From assembly GCA_010015655.1 (NCBI GenBank), contig ML976698.1, forward strand, positions 60,204-124,203: 64,000 nt of DNA, read 5' to 3'. This stretch comes from Bimuria novae-zelandiae CBS 107.79. Lineage: Eukaryota > Ascomycota > Dothideomycetes > Pleosporales > Didymosphaeriaceae. The position numbers and the translations under genes were made by a program. The notes beneath the pieces are model-generated. The model was not told the origin of the DNA, did no database searches, and was given only the letters and a program-made list of their open reading frames with translations. This document shows positions 1 to 10,891 of this stretch, in pieces. Each line of letters opens with the position of its first letter. Positions within the stretch are counted from its first letter, which is position 1.

Positions 1-302
1 GCGAGTAGATGGTCGGCCATCCTACGTACGTCGATGATGTAAGGTGGAAATCCACGTCGGTTGAGGTCTAGTATCCACTCTACTAGAGCCTGCTCCTCTG
101 TAGGATGTAGCTTTCGTTTCTGGGCGTTAGCAACGGCCCGAGGTAGGTGACCGTTGACACGTCGACGTAGGGTAGATCGATCGATATCATAGAGCCTTGC
201 AGCGTTTCGGTAGCTAGAAACCTGTCTTATCTGAATCGCATGGGTCGATAGAGCTAGCCTGGCTTCCTTTTCAAGCTGGCGGGTGCGTTGTGTGGTGGGC
301 AT
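1..302 (-). CDS. pogo/Fot1-type transposase, N-terminal part (runs off left edge)
   Basis: Reading leftwards from the ATG at 302, the frame is open to the window edge (100 codons, no stop). The N-terminus starts MPTTQRTRQLEKEARLAL and continues with a helix-turn-helix stretch (RNAARLYDIDRSTLRRR) followed by a CENP-B-like segment (HPTEEQALVEWILDLNRRGFPPY). This order is typical of HTH_psq plus CENP-B-type DNA-binding domains of pogo/Fot1 DDE transposases, which bind the element ends and catalyse cut-and-paste transposition. The DDE catalytic domain would lie outside the window. Base composition is normal and CA/TG dinucleotides are abundant, so this copy has escaped RIP, unlike every other transposon here. 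Whether the rest is intact cannot be seen. Confidence 0.85.
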   Translation of the reverse strand, partial: MPTTQRTRQLEKEARLALSTHAIQIRQVSSYRNAARLYDIDRSTLRRRVNGHLPRAVANAQKRKLHPTEEQALVEWILDLNRRGFPPYIIDVRRMADHLL

Positions 303-680
303 CGTGGGTGTTGTGTAGAGACGCGTCGCGATCTTGGTGGGGTGGCTCAGTGACTGGTGTGGCTCAATGACTGGTGAAACACGTTAGCTCGTGTAATCGT
401 TGTTGCATATTGGCTAGGTTGAAGCTGCCAATTCCACTTCCCAGTTGCACGTCTGATCTAGCCTCTGCCCCATCTGACAAACGGGTGTTTATCAGAGAAA
501 CAGCTTGAGCGTACCAGGGCAAAACTGTGAGACGGCCGATGACAACGTTGTGGGACTGCCCCTAGGGCCAATCAGCAACCCCAGTCCTTCTCGCTAAAGC
601 ATCACGTGCTACTACTGAACCTCACCATGCGCTTGTAGAATGAACACCCACCCGCTCCACCGCGCGCAGTAGTCCACCCC
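303..680. other. transposon end region and ALG8 promoter; no gene
   Basis: No gene is seen. At 342-375 there is a tandem pair of a 17-bp unit (GTGGCTCARTGACTGGT, one mismatch) lying 40-73 bp outside the transposase ATG. It is a plausible subterminal or terminal binding repeat of the pogo-like element, but the element border is not resolved. The remainder should carry the ALG8 promoter; I see no convincing TATA box. Confidence 0.5.
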
Positions 681-2491
681 ATGTCAGACCTATACCCGTC
701 CATCGCGCAGTGCGCCGTCGTGGCCACCGCGTTAAAGATCCTCCTCTTTCCCGCCTAGTACGTGCATTCGTGTATTATTGTTGGACCTTGGCCAGCCCAT
801 GCTGACGAGTTTGCCAGCAAGTCAACCGATTTCGAGGTGCATCGCAATTGGCTGGCGCTGACTCACTCGCTGCCAGTCAAAGAATGGTATTATGAGGTGA
901 TACCTCCGCAAAGGCGCTGCTCAGCAAGTCGGTGTATGCTTACGTGTCCAAAAGAAAACGTCAGAATGGACTCTCGACTATCCCCCATTTTTCGCCTACT
1001 TCGAATGGCTCATATCCCAGGCGGCTGTTTACTTCGAACCAGGACTTCTTAATGTAAAGGCTCTCGACTATGACAGCTGGCAGACCGTCTACTTCCAGCG
1101 TGCGACAGTCATTATCACGGAATTGGTGCTAGTCTATGCATTGCATCTGTATGTCACTGATGCCTCGTGCCTTCACACTACTCACCTGCGCAGTTATATC
1201 AAAGGGTCCAAGACGAAAGCAACTGCACATGCGGCTGCCATCTCCGTGTTGCTCTCGCCAGGGCTCCTCATCATCGACCACATTCACTTCCAGTACAATG
1301 GTTTCATGTACGGCATCCTGGTGTTATCCCTAGTGCTCGCCCGCAAAAACGAAACGTTACTGTTAAGCGGCTTGACCTTTGCGATACTCCTGTGCTTCAA
1401 GCATATTTACATGTACATTGCGCCAGCCTACTTCGTCTATCTCCTACGCACATACTGCCTAGGAGATCGTCCAGCATTCCCGTACTTCCGCATCCGGTTG
1501 TTCAATTGCATCAAGCTTGGAGTTGGGATCATCTCCATATTCTCAGTAGCATTTGGACCTTTTGCATACTGGGGCCAGCTTGAACAGGTGTTTCGCCGTC
1601 TGTTTCCCTTTTCCAGAGGACTTTGTCACGCTTATTGGGCACCGAACATATGGGCCTTGTATTCGTTCACAGATAGGCTCTTGATCTACCGTAAGAATCA
1701 CGATATAATGGAGTGATCGATTCTGACCTTTACAGTGGCACCATACCTTGGTCTGGATGTCGATCGGGAAGCGATCAACAGCGTCACGCGTGGGCTTGTC
1801 GGAGACACCTCTTTTGCGGTGCTTCCCGAAGTCGTGCCACTGACTTGTTTCTTATTAACCGTGGGCTTTCAAGTTGTACGTATACTGTATCCTCCATGCT
1901 TTTCTGCTGCTGAAACGACTAGCCCTTCCTTATTCGACTCCTCTTCCGACCAACGTGGGAAACCTTCATCGGGGCAGTTACACTTTGCGGCTATGCATCA
2001 TTTTTGTTCGGCTGGCACGTCCATGAGAAGGCTATTCTTCTCGTCATCATCCCGTTTAGTTTGGTGGCACTGAGAGATCGTCGATACTTCAGCGCATTTA
2101 GACCCCTGGCCGTGGCTGGGCACGTTTCATTATTCCCTCTTCTCTTCACCCCAGCCGAGTTTCCAGTCAAGTCTGTCTACACCATATTATGGCTTGCGAC
2201 AATCTTGATGGCTTTCGATCGGCTCGCACCCGCGTAAGTCCAGTGTAGCCGTATTCGTACCACACTGACCTTTTGGATAGATCTTCGCAACTCCGCGTGT
2301 TCTTGTTCGATCGCTTTTCATTCTACTACATTACTTTGTCAATTCCATTGATAGCGTACTGTTCTCTGATTCACAGCATCGTGTTTGGTGAGAGGTATGA
2401 GTTCCTGCCACTCATGTTTATCAGTTCCTATTCTGCCATAGGAGTGGTTGGAAGCTGGATCGGGTTCTCGGTGGTATACATGGACTCATAG
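681..2491 (+). CDS. ALG8: ALG8-type dolichyl-P-Glc alpha-1,3-glucosyltransferase
   Basis: Adds the second glucose, from dolichyl-phosphate glucose, to the lipid-linked N-glycan precursor in the ER lumen. The model has seven exons: 681-757, 818-896, 955-1148, 1194-1690, 1736-1875, 1923-2233 and 2281-2491. The exons sum to 1509 nt (502 aa), normal for fungal ALG8. Introns are 45-60 nt with GT donors and AG acceptors. Family landmarks are the [12 protein letters not shown] motif after the first transmembrane segment, [14 protein letters not shown], the multi-spanning core with [27 protein letters not shown], and the luminal loop [11 protein letters not shown]. These favour ALG8 over ALG6. Splice phases join every conserved block in frame. 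The protein should be an ER multi-pass membrane enzyme. The next gene is ITC1, in the same orientation about 1.1 kb downstream. Confidence 0.93.
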
Positions 2492-3583
2492 TTGACGCCA
2501 ATCGGAAATCATTCCATTGCCTTGAATGGAGCATCTCTGTCTCTGTGATCTTTTTGACAATAGGTAGTCGGGTCTCTTGCACATAACAGCGAGGTTATGA
2601 TACGTGCCATGATTGCGTCTCATCTTCGCCTTGGAAAACGTTGTTGGGCACGAATGACCTTTACTTGACTTTGGCAGTAGTATCATGCGACATAATGATG
2701 TAGTAAGCAATGTCGCGGGTGTCTCGGTTACTCAGGCAGACCCTGGGTGTGGGTAGAGACCGAGAAGGAGGACCATCGACAAACAACACTGACGAGACAA
2801 TTGCCCCTGATGATTCGTAATGGTGCAGAATCATTGGTTCGGTCAATAAATCATGTCTGGATACTTTATTAGTCCGTACGTGGACAGATGCGGGTAATTC
2901 TGTGGTAGGGTTGATTCGGTCGTGGAAGTGGGTCAGGCTGCTGTCGGGGTGGCTCGAAGCATGGAGGCGTCATGTGTAGTATCCCCCTCGCGTCACTCCT
3001 ACCAACGTTGATTGGATCAAATTGTATTGTTGTTAGAACTACTTGATCTCAATATACTGTTTACGAGCATTACAACGAGTCCAAATACGCTGGTGGTCGG
3101 TCTGCAGAGGTGCGCGTGGCGTCGAGGGTGAAGAAGGAGCGTTTAGGGTGCTTGTCCCAGCAGGGCTAGCTTGAGGGACGTCCGCGCCGCTGGGCATTTT
3201 TGAACACTACTCTTTGACCCTCTATTCAATCGCTACCTCTTACCTTCTCTCTTTCAACCACCCTGCCGCCCCACGTGTCCCCACGACGCGCCCCAAAACA
3301 ACGCTGCCAGACAAACTACGCGAAACGCGCATCCTGACGCGTCTCGGAACGCTGTCCGAACCGATTGCGGAATACCACCACTCTCCCAGGACGACGGGTG
3401 ACGCGCGATATTGCCCGACGACGTTTGGTGGACGCTTGGGGGACATAATCTTCGTCTTCCACTGTGGGAAACGGGCCCCATACTTGCTCCTATCGAGCGC
3501 AATCGGACTTGCGACAACGCTGAAGTCTGCGACGCGATACCTGCTTCCTCAGTAGCTTCCAATGACCTAAGACTTCAGGCAAA
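2492..3583. other. ALG8 to ITC1 intergenic region
   Basis: Roughly 1.1 kb with the ALG8 3' end and the ITC1 promoter and 5' leader. Short open frames occur on both strands, but none has a good start context, recognisable domain or coding-like composition. Nothing else is seen. Confidence 0.6.
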
Positions 3584-5631
3584 ATGGTATTGATCGTGTT
3601 TGGACACTTTTCTGAGAACACGTCACTAATAGTGATAGGTTCAATACAAACGAAAACTCGTCAAGACCGAGCCTCCGCCGCCGTCCATCGACGACAATAC
3701 CGAGGTGCGCCTTGAATGCTTTTACATACCTGCGACATCGACTAATGGCGTTGGACAGGTATGGGTCATGAAGCAGACCGGGGAAGTCTTCACAGACTAT
3801 GAAAAATACCTGAACAGGCATGTATTCACCGTTTGGACTTGGAGTGACGTCGCTAATGTAAACGGCAGGCACGATTTCTACTCGCAGGCAAGAGCCCCCG
3901 CCCCGCCCCGCTCAACCTCACCCACCCCACTATCTCAATATATATATCTAATACACTCATAGCGCGTCTTCACATGCGAATCAACCGGTCATTCCGGCTA
4001 CACGTTCTTTGAAGCAATGGAGAGCGAGGTACGTCCGGGTCGCACGTTGGAAGAGGTCCTACAGAGCGTGACCATAACCACGCCACAGCAAGAAGCGGCG
4101 CAGGAGATCGACAGCACACTTCCAGAAGGTCTCAGGGCGCGAGTACTAGAATGGGTCCAATTTCAAACCATTGCGCGAATGGACGACTTGGGTAAGTTTG
4201 CGACGAGTTTTCATCAGGGTTTAATCACTAACTTTGATTACAGTAAACGAAGTTTTTGACGTAAGTGAGGTCTTTTGTTACCTTGAATGTCGACCTAACA
4301 AGGGGATTCAGCATTTCCGCGAGCACTACAATGTTGGTGACCGTGTAGTCTTGGAGACAGAACAGGGCAGACGTGCTGGTGTGATCAACAACATGACCGA
4401 CACTTCACGGCTTCACAGCATGTTCAATGGCCAATTGAATGAAGACTTCCGCTCGTACACCTATATTTGTGCGATGGATAACGGAGAAGAACTTACGCGC
4501 TATAAGGCCTCTGAGCTCATGCGTGATCGAAGGGTTTATTCCAAGATCATTCTCAAGCAGTTCCTGAGGAGCGCTGTCAATCGGGAGCCGTGGCACGGAG
4601 CTCCATGGATGGTTAAGGATCATCTCGCGAAGCGCTACAACATTCCAACGAAACTTCCTGACGCCAAGACCAGAGAAGCCATCATCGCGGCAAAAAAGGC
4701 GGCCAATGCAGAGAGGGCGATCATTTCTCCAGGCGCGAATGGCGGATCACCTCATGTGAACTTCCCAAATGCCGGTCATCATCAAATGAATGGGGTCCGG
4801 CCTCAGATGCCGGGCAACGGTCAAGTTCCGAACAATATGGGACCACATCCGGGAAACCACCCTCCACCTCATATGAACGGGCGTCTCGTTGGTACTCCTG
4901 TCTCTGGTCCGCCATACACATACTCAGGACCTCCGCCCATCGTGTATAGCGGACCTCCACCCTATCTGCACCAAGCTGGATCAATGCCGATGCAGACTGG
5001 CCCGCTACCACCGCACATACAGCATGCTATGAACGGCCCGCTCCCTCCTCACCTTCAGAATCTTCCACATCATCCGGCTGGTCAAGCGCGGCCCAACTTA
5101 CCACCCCACCTAGCGCAACAAATCCCGCCACAGGGTCCTGGAGGTCTCCCTATCAGCCTACCCTTCCAGAACAATTTCATGCAATATCAAGCACTTGCGC
5201 CACCGCAGCCTATCCATCACCACCAGCCTGCCCCACCTCCTCGTTCATTCGAACCGATCAAGTACCCCATCGACGACCTGAGAATCAAGCAGCCGCGCGT
5301 CAATGTCACCCGGCCAGCATTGAAATTCTTTGCGGATGATGTTCCCGAGGGGAATGATCCGCCTGAAGATAACAAGAAGACGGGGATACTTATGAAGAGT
5401 ATTGGTCCTCTGTTGACCATCTGGGAAACACTCAACGTCCACGACGGAATCTACCAACTGGACTCATTTACGATTGATGACTTCGTGGAAGCCATGGGCT
5501 TGTCGGATGAGAACATGGATTGCGAACTGTTGGTTGAGGCCCATTGTGCTGTGCTGAAGCAATACGTCAATACCTCTGGCAAGCTACAGGTCCAGCTTCC
5601 GAACATGATCGATGAGGAAGATTCTAGTGAC

Positions 5632-5663
<32 letters not shown>

Positions 5664-7278
5664 AGAAGAGAGCAAAGAAGCAACCCCTGAACCGGAGCCG
5701 CCGAAACGGACTACCCGCAGCAGCCTTAGGAAGTCTGAAGTCGCCGAGATCGTGGAGAAGCCGCGGACGCCTACACCAGAGCCTCCCAAGCCGGTCCACA
5801 GAGCTGCGGAGTTTGTCGCAGAATTCGACTGGGTCGAACAGTGTAAACTGCGGAATTTTCGAGATGGTCATTGGCAGGCTATCCTCGTGGGATTGCTCCA
5901 TCACCTGTCGTACAGCCCCTCGAATAAAGAAGATTGCGACGAGATCATTTCTCAACTTATTCCTCCAGATGAGGAGCCATCTATTGAGAACATTGCGAAC
6001 AACTACGGCAACCTTGATGTCAACTTGCGCATAGCTGCATTAGACATTGCCTTGCGCCTTACAGTCACCACAGAAGTCTTCCGCGAGCAGCTATCAAACG
6101 CTGCTCAGGACATGACCAGTCTCCGCAAAGAAAAAATTGAGTTCCAGCGGAAACGGAAAGAACTGTACGTATCACTCGAAGCTGTTGGTTATGATTTGAG
6201 CTCACATGCATGCAGTGCCGACGAGATGTTCAAGCTTGACATTGAGCGAAAGATCGCGCTCCCTCTCAACACACCGCAATCGCCAAATGGAACCAAGGAC
6301 ACGCCAGATGTGTCTATGACGGACGTCAACGATGCAAAAGAAGAAGAGGAAAGTAGTGATTCGGAAGCCGAAGCTCTGAACACCACGCGCAAAGTGCGCA
6401 AGGCTGTGAGGCAGACGAAGCGCAAGCGTGACAGTGAGGTGGCGAAGAGGGAGAAGGCGAAGAAGGCCAAGGCGGAAGCTGCCAAGACGAAGCAGCAGAA
6501 AGAGTGGGAGAAGCTCCTGGACGACATCGAGAAGAAGAAAGACCAGCTACGGGAGTGCGAAGCGAATATCGCCGAGCTGGATGACGACCTCCGCGAAGCC
6601 AAGGTGCACCGTTCGATGATACTGGGTAAGGACCGTTTCTTGAACAAGTACTACTGGTTTGAGCACAATGGCATGCCTTTCGGAGGTGTGCCACAGTCCT
6701 CAACGGCGGAATACGGCTATGCGAACGGTCGCATATGGGTTCAAGGACCAGATGAACTTGAGTTTCAACCCAACCTAGAGGAGGCAGCGGTCGCACAGGA
6801 TCTACAAGAGTTTGGCTGGTCGGTTCCAATGCGCAAAGAGCAAGAAGAAGGATCGACTCATTTGAACAATGCGGGTGAGTGGGGCTACTACGACGATCCC
6901 GAGGATATCGAAAAGCTCATTGCATGGCTGGACGAGCGCGGCACGCGCGAGAAGGCTTTGCGCAAGGAGCTTATTGTGTTCAAGAACCGGATTGCGGAGT
7001 ACATGATGAAGATGAGAGAGCATCTGGAGAAGTCAGAGGAAGAGGATGAGGAGATGTCAGAAGAAGAGGTTCCCACGACGCGCTCGACACGCAACAAGGC
7101 CAACGCTCCAGCGGAAAAGGAGAAGAGGCAGAGGAAAGAGCAACAGCCGCAGTGCTTGCTCTGGACCAATAGCATGATGCGCGAGCGGGAAGGCCACAAT
7201 CACAGCGAGGAGTACGAGCCGCCCAAGAAAGTTAAGAAAGGCACGGCGAAGGTGACCAAGGGCAAGGGTCGCAAGTAA
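3584..7278 (+). CDS. ITC1: ISW2 chromatin-remodelling complex subunit Itc1 (ACF1/BAZ-like)
   Basis: Non-catalytic partner of the ISW2 ATPase, which spaces nucleosomes and represses transcription. Exons by homology and splice sites are 3584-3586 (ATG only), 3639-3704, 3759-3817, 3869-3887, 3963-4191, 4244-4260 and 4312-7278, giving 1119 aa. A 51-nt in-frame segment at 6165-6215 has good splice sites (GTACGT...TGCAG) and may be a further intron (then 1102 aa). Another 51-nt in-frame intron at 4261-4311 has a GTAAGT donor. Domains in order: WAC DNA-binding domain (about residues 1-120, with QTGEVFTDYEKYLN and TGHSGYTFFEA), a Pro/His/Asn-rich linker, DDT domain (about 485-555), a poly-Glu run, WHIM1 region (about 640-750), coiled coil (about 840-900), the WHIM2/3 region with NKYYWFEHNGMPFGG, and a basic tail. 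Two introns appear to use GC donors. Confidence 0.92.
3818..3962 (+). other. two GC-AG introns flanking a 19-nt micro-exon in ITC1
   Basis: To join the conserved WAC-domain sequence NRHDFYSQRVF in frame, intron 3 must run 3818-3868 with donor GCATGT and acceptor GGCAG. Intron 4 must run 3888-3962 with donor GCAAGA and acceptor CATAG. The exon between them is only 19 nt (3869-3887). No GT donor nearby restores the frame with these acceptors. The boundaries are inferred from the protein family pattern, not from transcripts. Confidence 0.7.
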
Positions 7279-8154
7279 CACGTCAACGAAGGATAACGTC
7301 TAGCCACTAGACGACATTGGATTCATCACACTTTCGGCAGTCAACCTCGTCGATATGATGGGCGGGCTCTCCTTTTCGAGAGTAAAGTCATCTTCTTCAA
7401 GCAACCCTTTCTCGATACCCTATCTAGGATCACCCCTTTTACGATTCACGACAGCAACTGGCGTTCACGGCGTTTCCTCTTCCTCGCATGGCTGACGCGG
7501 TCGGGGACGGATGCGGGTGTATTGTGCAATTTGGCGGAGTTTTGACATGGACATTTCCCACGGCGCTTAAAAGATAGAAACGCGGGGCGTGCATATTCAT
7601 TCTCCCTGCACGGGTGAAAGGATTGGCGGTGTTCACATGGGCCGTATCAAGGCATCATGATTGCGTGGCGGGCTGCTCGTTACGTGTGTTTGTGTAGGAA
7701 ATGTCATGTATTGCCAATGGCCATTCCCGTATTGAGGCATGATCTCAGGTTGCATTGCAGGCTTCACACGAAGGTCGAATCAAATTTGATTATGTGGCGA
7801 ATGTGCAGATGTTCGTACCTGGGACTATCGAACGATGGATTACCAGAAGACCATTTCGCGTAATCAACCCCCTCGCACCCGCGGCCACGTTCCAGGCAAC
7901 TGCCCAACAGGCTCTTTGGTCCCGCAGCTTCGTGACTTGGAAGGGGTCACGTGACTAATTTGGAGCCTGGGGCGTGTCTGGGGCGTGTCTGGGGTCGGGG
8001 CGTCGTCGTCGCGCACACGACACAGCAACCGCAACCCGCGCAGACCACCGGCGGCCATCGAAAGGAATTTGATACTGCTCGACCTGCCGAAAATTACCAT
8101 CTCCTCCACCACCGAGAGCGCCGCGCGCCGACGCTGGACGACGACTGCATCGCG
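7279..8154. other. ITC1 to SGF73 intergenic region
   Basis: About 0.9 kb holding the ITC1 3' end and the SGF73 promoter. A direct repeat GGGGCGTGTCTG lies at about 7970-7993. Short overlapping frames on both strands look like chance. No further gene is seen. Confidence 0.55.
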
Positions 8155-9624
8155 ATGGCCACCAACGGCGCAGCGCGCAAAGGTACGTTGGGCTGGGACC
8201 CCACACCTCGGCCGCCTCGCTGCACAGCAGTTGCACATGGCTGGCCAGCACAACAACCACCTGCACCAAGTCTTATGTTATAGACTGTGCGAATGCAGCT
8301 AACATGGCCCAGCACTACTTCCGTCAGCTAACAAAGTTGGCCTCGTCGACACGGGCGTCTTGAAGGATGCGCTCGCCGACAAGAAGGAAAAGGGACTCGT
8401 GCTGAAGATCAAGAAAGCGGCACCGAAGCCGACCATCTCAGGAAACTGGAAGGAGAGCGAGGCCAAGAACAAGGACGCACCTGCGCCTGGAAGCACCTCC
8501 CCGATCGTGAACGCACAGGAAGAGAAGACGCTCGCCGGGTTCGCAAGCGGCCACCCCGTCGAGGACAAAGTCGACGTGGTGCAATGCAAGCACTGCCGCC
8601 GTCCCGTGATCCGCGCCGCGTCGGCGACCCACGTGCGCGAGTGTCTGAACAAGAAGCAGGAGAAGCTCAAGAAGAAGAAGGAGGCGAAGGAGGCCAAAGA
8701 CGCGGCGCTGAGGAAGGAGAAGGGCGAGGACGACGACAGCGGTAAGAACGCGCGCAAGGCTGTCAAGGGCGCAGTCGTCGACGGCGAGGGCGCGAAGAAG
8801 GGCAAGAAGCGCAAGCTCGAGGGCGACGACGGCAAGCCGGGCTCCAAGAAGAAGAAGAAGGACGAGCCGAAAGCCAAGGGCGCAAAGGCCAAGGGCCCCG
8901 TCGACGTCGAGAAGCAGTGCGGCGTCGCGCTGCCCAACGGCGGCTTCTGCGCGAGGAGCCTCACGTGCAAGTCCCACAGCATGGGGCTCAAGCGGGCGGT
9001 TCCGGGGCGCAGCTTGCCCTACGACATGCTTCTCGCCCAGTACCAGAAGAAGAACCAGGCGAAGCAGCAGCGTAAGTCGATCTGCCTGTCCCTCTGCCGC
9101 ATCATTCACTGACGACACGCAAAACAGGCGCAGCCATTGACGCCAACGCGCCGCTCCCCGAGGATCTCGAGCCGTCGGACGCCGTCGACCCCGACGAGGA
9201 GAAAGAAGCCGTCATGGCCGCCCTCGCGCGCCACCGTCCGCGCCCCGTCGTGACCTACACGCCCGTCTCCATCATGGCCAAGTACCAGCACCGCCGCATG
9301 AAGGACATGCTGAAATCTTGCCTGGGTAATCCACCAGGCAGCACCGCCCACACTTACGACCAGAGCTCAATGGGCACAATGCGCGGACTCGCCCTCTCGA
9401 ATGGGCTCACCATGCCTGGCAGCGCGACTTCGGAGAACTTTCCGAACAGCGCGAGCGGAATGGGGGGCTTTGCACCGCCATTGAGCGCCGGATTGGATGG
9501 GCCCGGGAGCAGGCGGGGAAGTGCCATGGGCATGGCCGGTCCTAGGATGATCGCGCCTGGACAATTGCCCGGACCGCAGCGGAAGGAGAGCGTGGCGAGC
9601 GTGGCGAGCGTGGGAGCGTCTTAG
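8155..9624 (+). CDS. SGF73: SAGA-associated factor 73 (ataxin-7 homologue, SCA7 domain)
   Basis: Anchors the Ubp8 histone H2B deubiquitinase module to the SAGA co-activator. Three exons are inferred: 8155-8182, 8313-9071 and 9128-9624 (427 aa). The ATG lies in exon 1 (MATNGAARK); introns are 130 and 56 nt with GTACGT and GTAAGT donors. Residues about 97-120 hold a zinc-finger-like CKHC...HVREC motif. Residues about 205-260 are the SCA7 domain, with QCGVALPNGGFCARSLTCKS followed by RAVPGRSLPYDMLLAQY. Between them is a Lys/Glu-rich linker. The frame ends at a TAG (9622-9624), but the same frame then stays open for 62 acidic codons (see next entry), so this may be a shortened allele. The TAG could derive from CAG by a C-to-T change. 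Confidence 0.9.
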
Positions 9625-9813
9625 GAGGCGAAGGATGACGATGCATCTGGAGCGGATACGGATGCAGAAGCTGACGATGAATCTGGAGCGGAAGAGGGTG
9701 CCGAGGGTGACGATGCATCTGGAGCGGAAGATGGTGAGAGTGAAGATGCATCTAGCGCAGAAGAGGATGCGGAGAGCGACTGCACCTGGAGCGAAGAATG
9801 GTACGCAGAGTGA
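9625..9813 (+). pseudogene. in-frame acidic tail downstream of the SGF73 TAG
   Basis: Immediately after the TAG the SGF73 frame continues without a stop to TGA at 9811-9813. It encodes a 62-residue Asp/Glu/Ala/Ser-rich segment built from imperfect 33-36-bp DNA repeats (cores DDDASGA, DDESGA, DDASGA, EDASSA at about 9637, 9673, 9709 and 9742). Regular acidic codon use in exactly this frame suggests that it was, or is, translated as the SGF73 C-terminus. Alternatives are that the TTAG is an intron acceptor (I find no good donor), stop read-through, or an assembly error. Confidence 0.55.
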
Positions 9814-10365
9814 AGATGCATCTGAATAAGGACGTTACTATGGGTTTATGGGGATACACGGGCGTTGTCTACATCACTACAAGATACCCGGGCTACACGA
9901 ACGGCGTTCTGGTGGCGGTTATATTGGCTATTGGCATGATGTTCTTAGTGCAAGACCAGAGTTCAAGGTGAACAACACCGAGAATAGTTTCATAATCAGC
10001 ATCGAAGTGTCTTTCGTGCGCAACTAGATGCAGACTCTATCCTCTGGTAGTCTACCGGATGATATGTGACTGGACACATCGCTAAAGGTCTGGCATACAG
10101 AAACGACAGAAAAATACATGTCCTTCAGAGTGGACTTTAGATTTCAACCAAGTCGCCCATTGCTCAACTGCCCACGTCACACATGACGCTTTCAGGCCTG
10201 TGCAGTCAACACCTGGGCGGCCCGCGCACAGACAAAATTCCTATTTTCTCTACTTAAGCCCTCCACCGTCTACCTAACCCAGATTACGTACACTTCTAGT
10301 CAACAGACGCCCACACATCTTTACGCTCCACGAATCCATCCAGACAACTCCAGCAAGCCACAACC
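9814..10365. other. intergenic region before the 10366 gene
   Basis: Contains one further copy of the GAAGATGCATCTG repeat motif just after the TGA (from 9813), then the presumptive promoter and leader of the next gene. No gene or element is recognised. Confidence 0.5.
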
Positions 10366-10830
10366 ATGCGCCTATTCAAGATAGGGTCCCTCGAGATACT
10401 GCTCGCCCTCCTCATCCTGGCCGCCCTCGTTCTTTCCCAAAAACCTGATCCCCATACACACGACCTCGGCGCCACCCCTCTCCCTCCCCTCCCTCTCCCG
10501 ACCAACCCATCCTCCAACACTTTCCGCCCCACCACGAGTACCCCGATGGAGACGACAAAGCCGTAGCCACACACCCCGACGCCAGCTCCATCAGCAACCC
10601 AAAACCCACCCAAGAAGAACCCTTCGCCCCCTCGCATACGCCCAAAGCCACCCGCCGCGTCGTCCCCAAGTACAAAATACACCAGTGCGGCCACTTCAAG
10701 GGCCTCTACTTCAAAACGGCCTTTGAGATCCACCCACCCTGTGGGATCGTATACACCAACGATGCAGACCGCACAAGAAAGGGGGCTTGGAGGCGTCTAA
10801 ACCCCAGAAACCAGTGCGACTCCAAGTTAG
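10366..10830 (+). pseudogene. small secreted-protein-like gene, apparently frame-shifted
   Basis: The ATG at 10366 has a strong fungal start context (CACAACCATGC). The first codons give MRLFKIGSLEILLALLILAA, a convincing signal peptide or anchor. This frame stops at 10566. From about 10450 the frame one base back is open and looks coding (EYPDGDDKAVATHPDASS, then KYKIHQCGHFKGLYFKTA and HPPCGIVYTNDA). The switch would fall in the CT-rich run at about 10477-10500, where a one- or two-base slip is plausible. No intron with good sites explains it. A GTTAGT at about 10824 could be a donor, so the 3' end is uncertain. I do not recognise the family. It converges on the 10892-12220 gene. Confidence 0.4.
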
Positions 10831-10891
10831 TGGAGCACAACCATCCATCGTGTGTCTTGGATACCTCCGTTCTGTATTTTTCCTTCCGTCT

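Noticed and set aside
2486..2846. Minus-strand open frames after ALG8
   Set aside because: Short, overlapping, without start context or domain; they lie in the expected 3' UTR and spacer.
3214..3593. Overlapping frames on both strands upstream of ITC1
   Set aside because: Mutually overlapping in four frames, a sign of chance GC-rich openness; the region is the ITC1 leader.
5451..5955. Minus-strand frames with Ser or Phe runs opposite the ITC1 poly-Glu tract
   Set aside because: They are the complement of the GAA repeat in ITC1, not separate genes.
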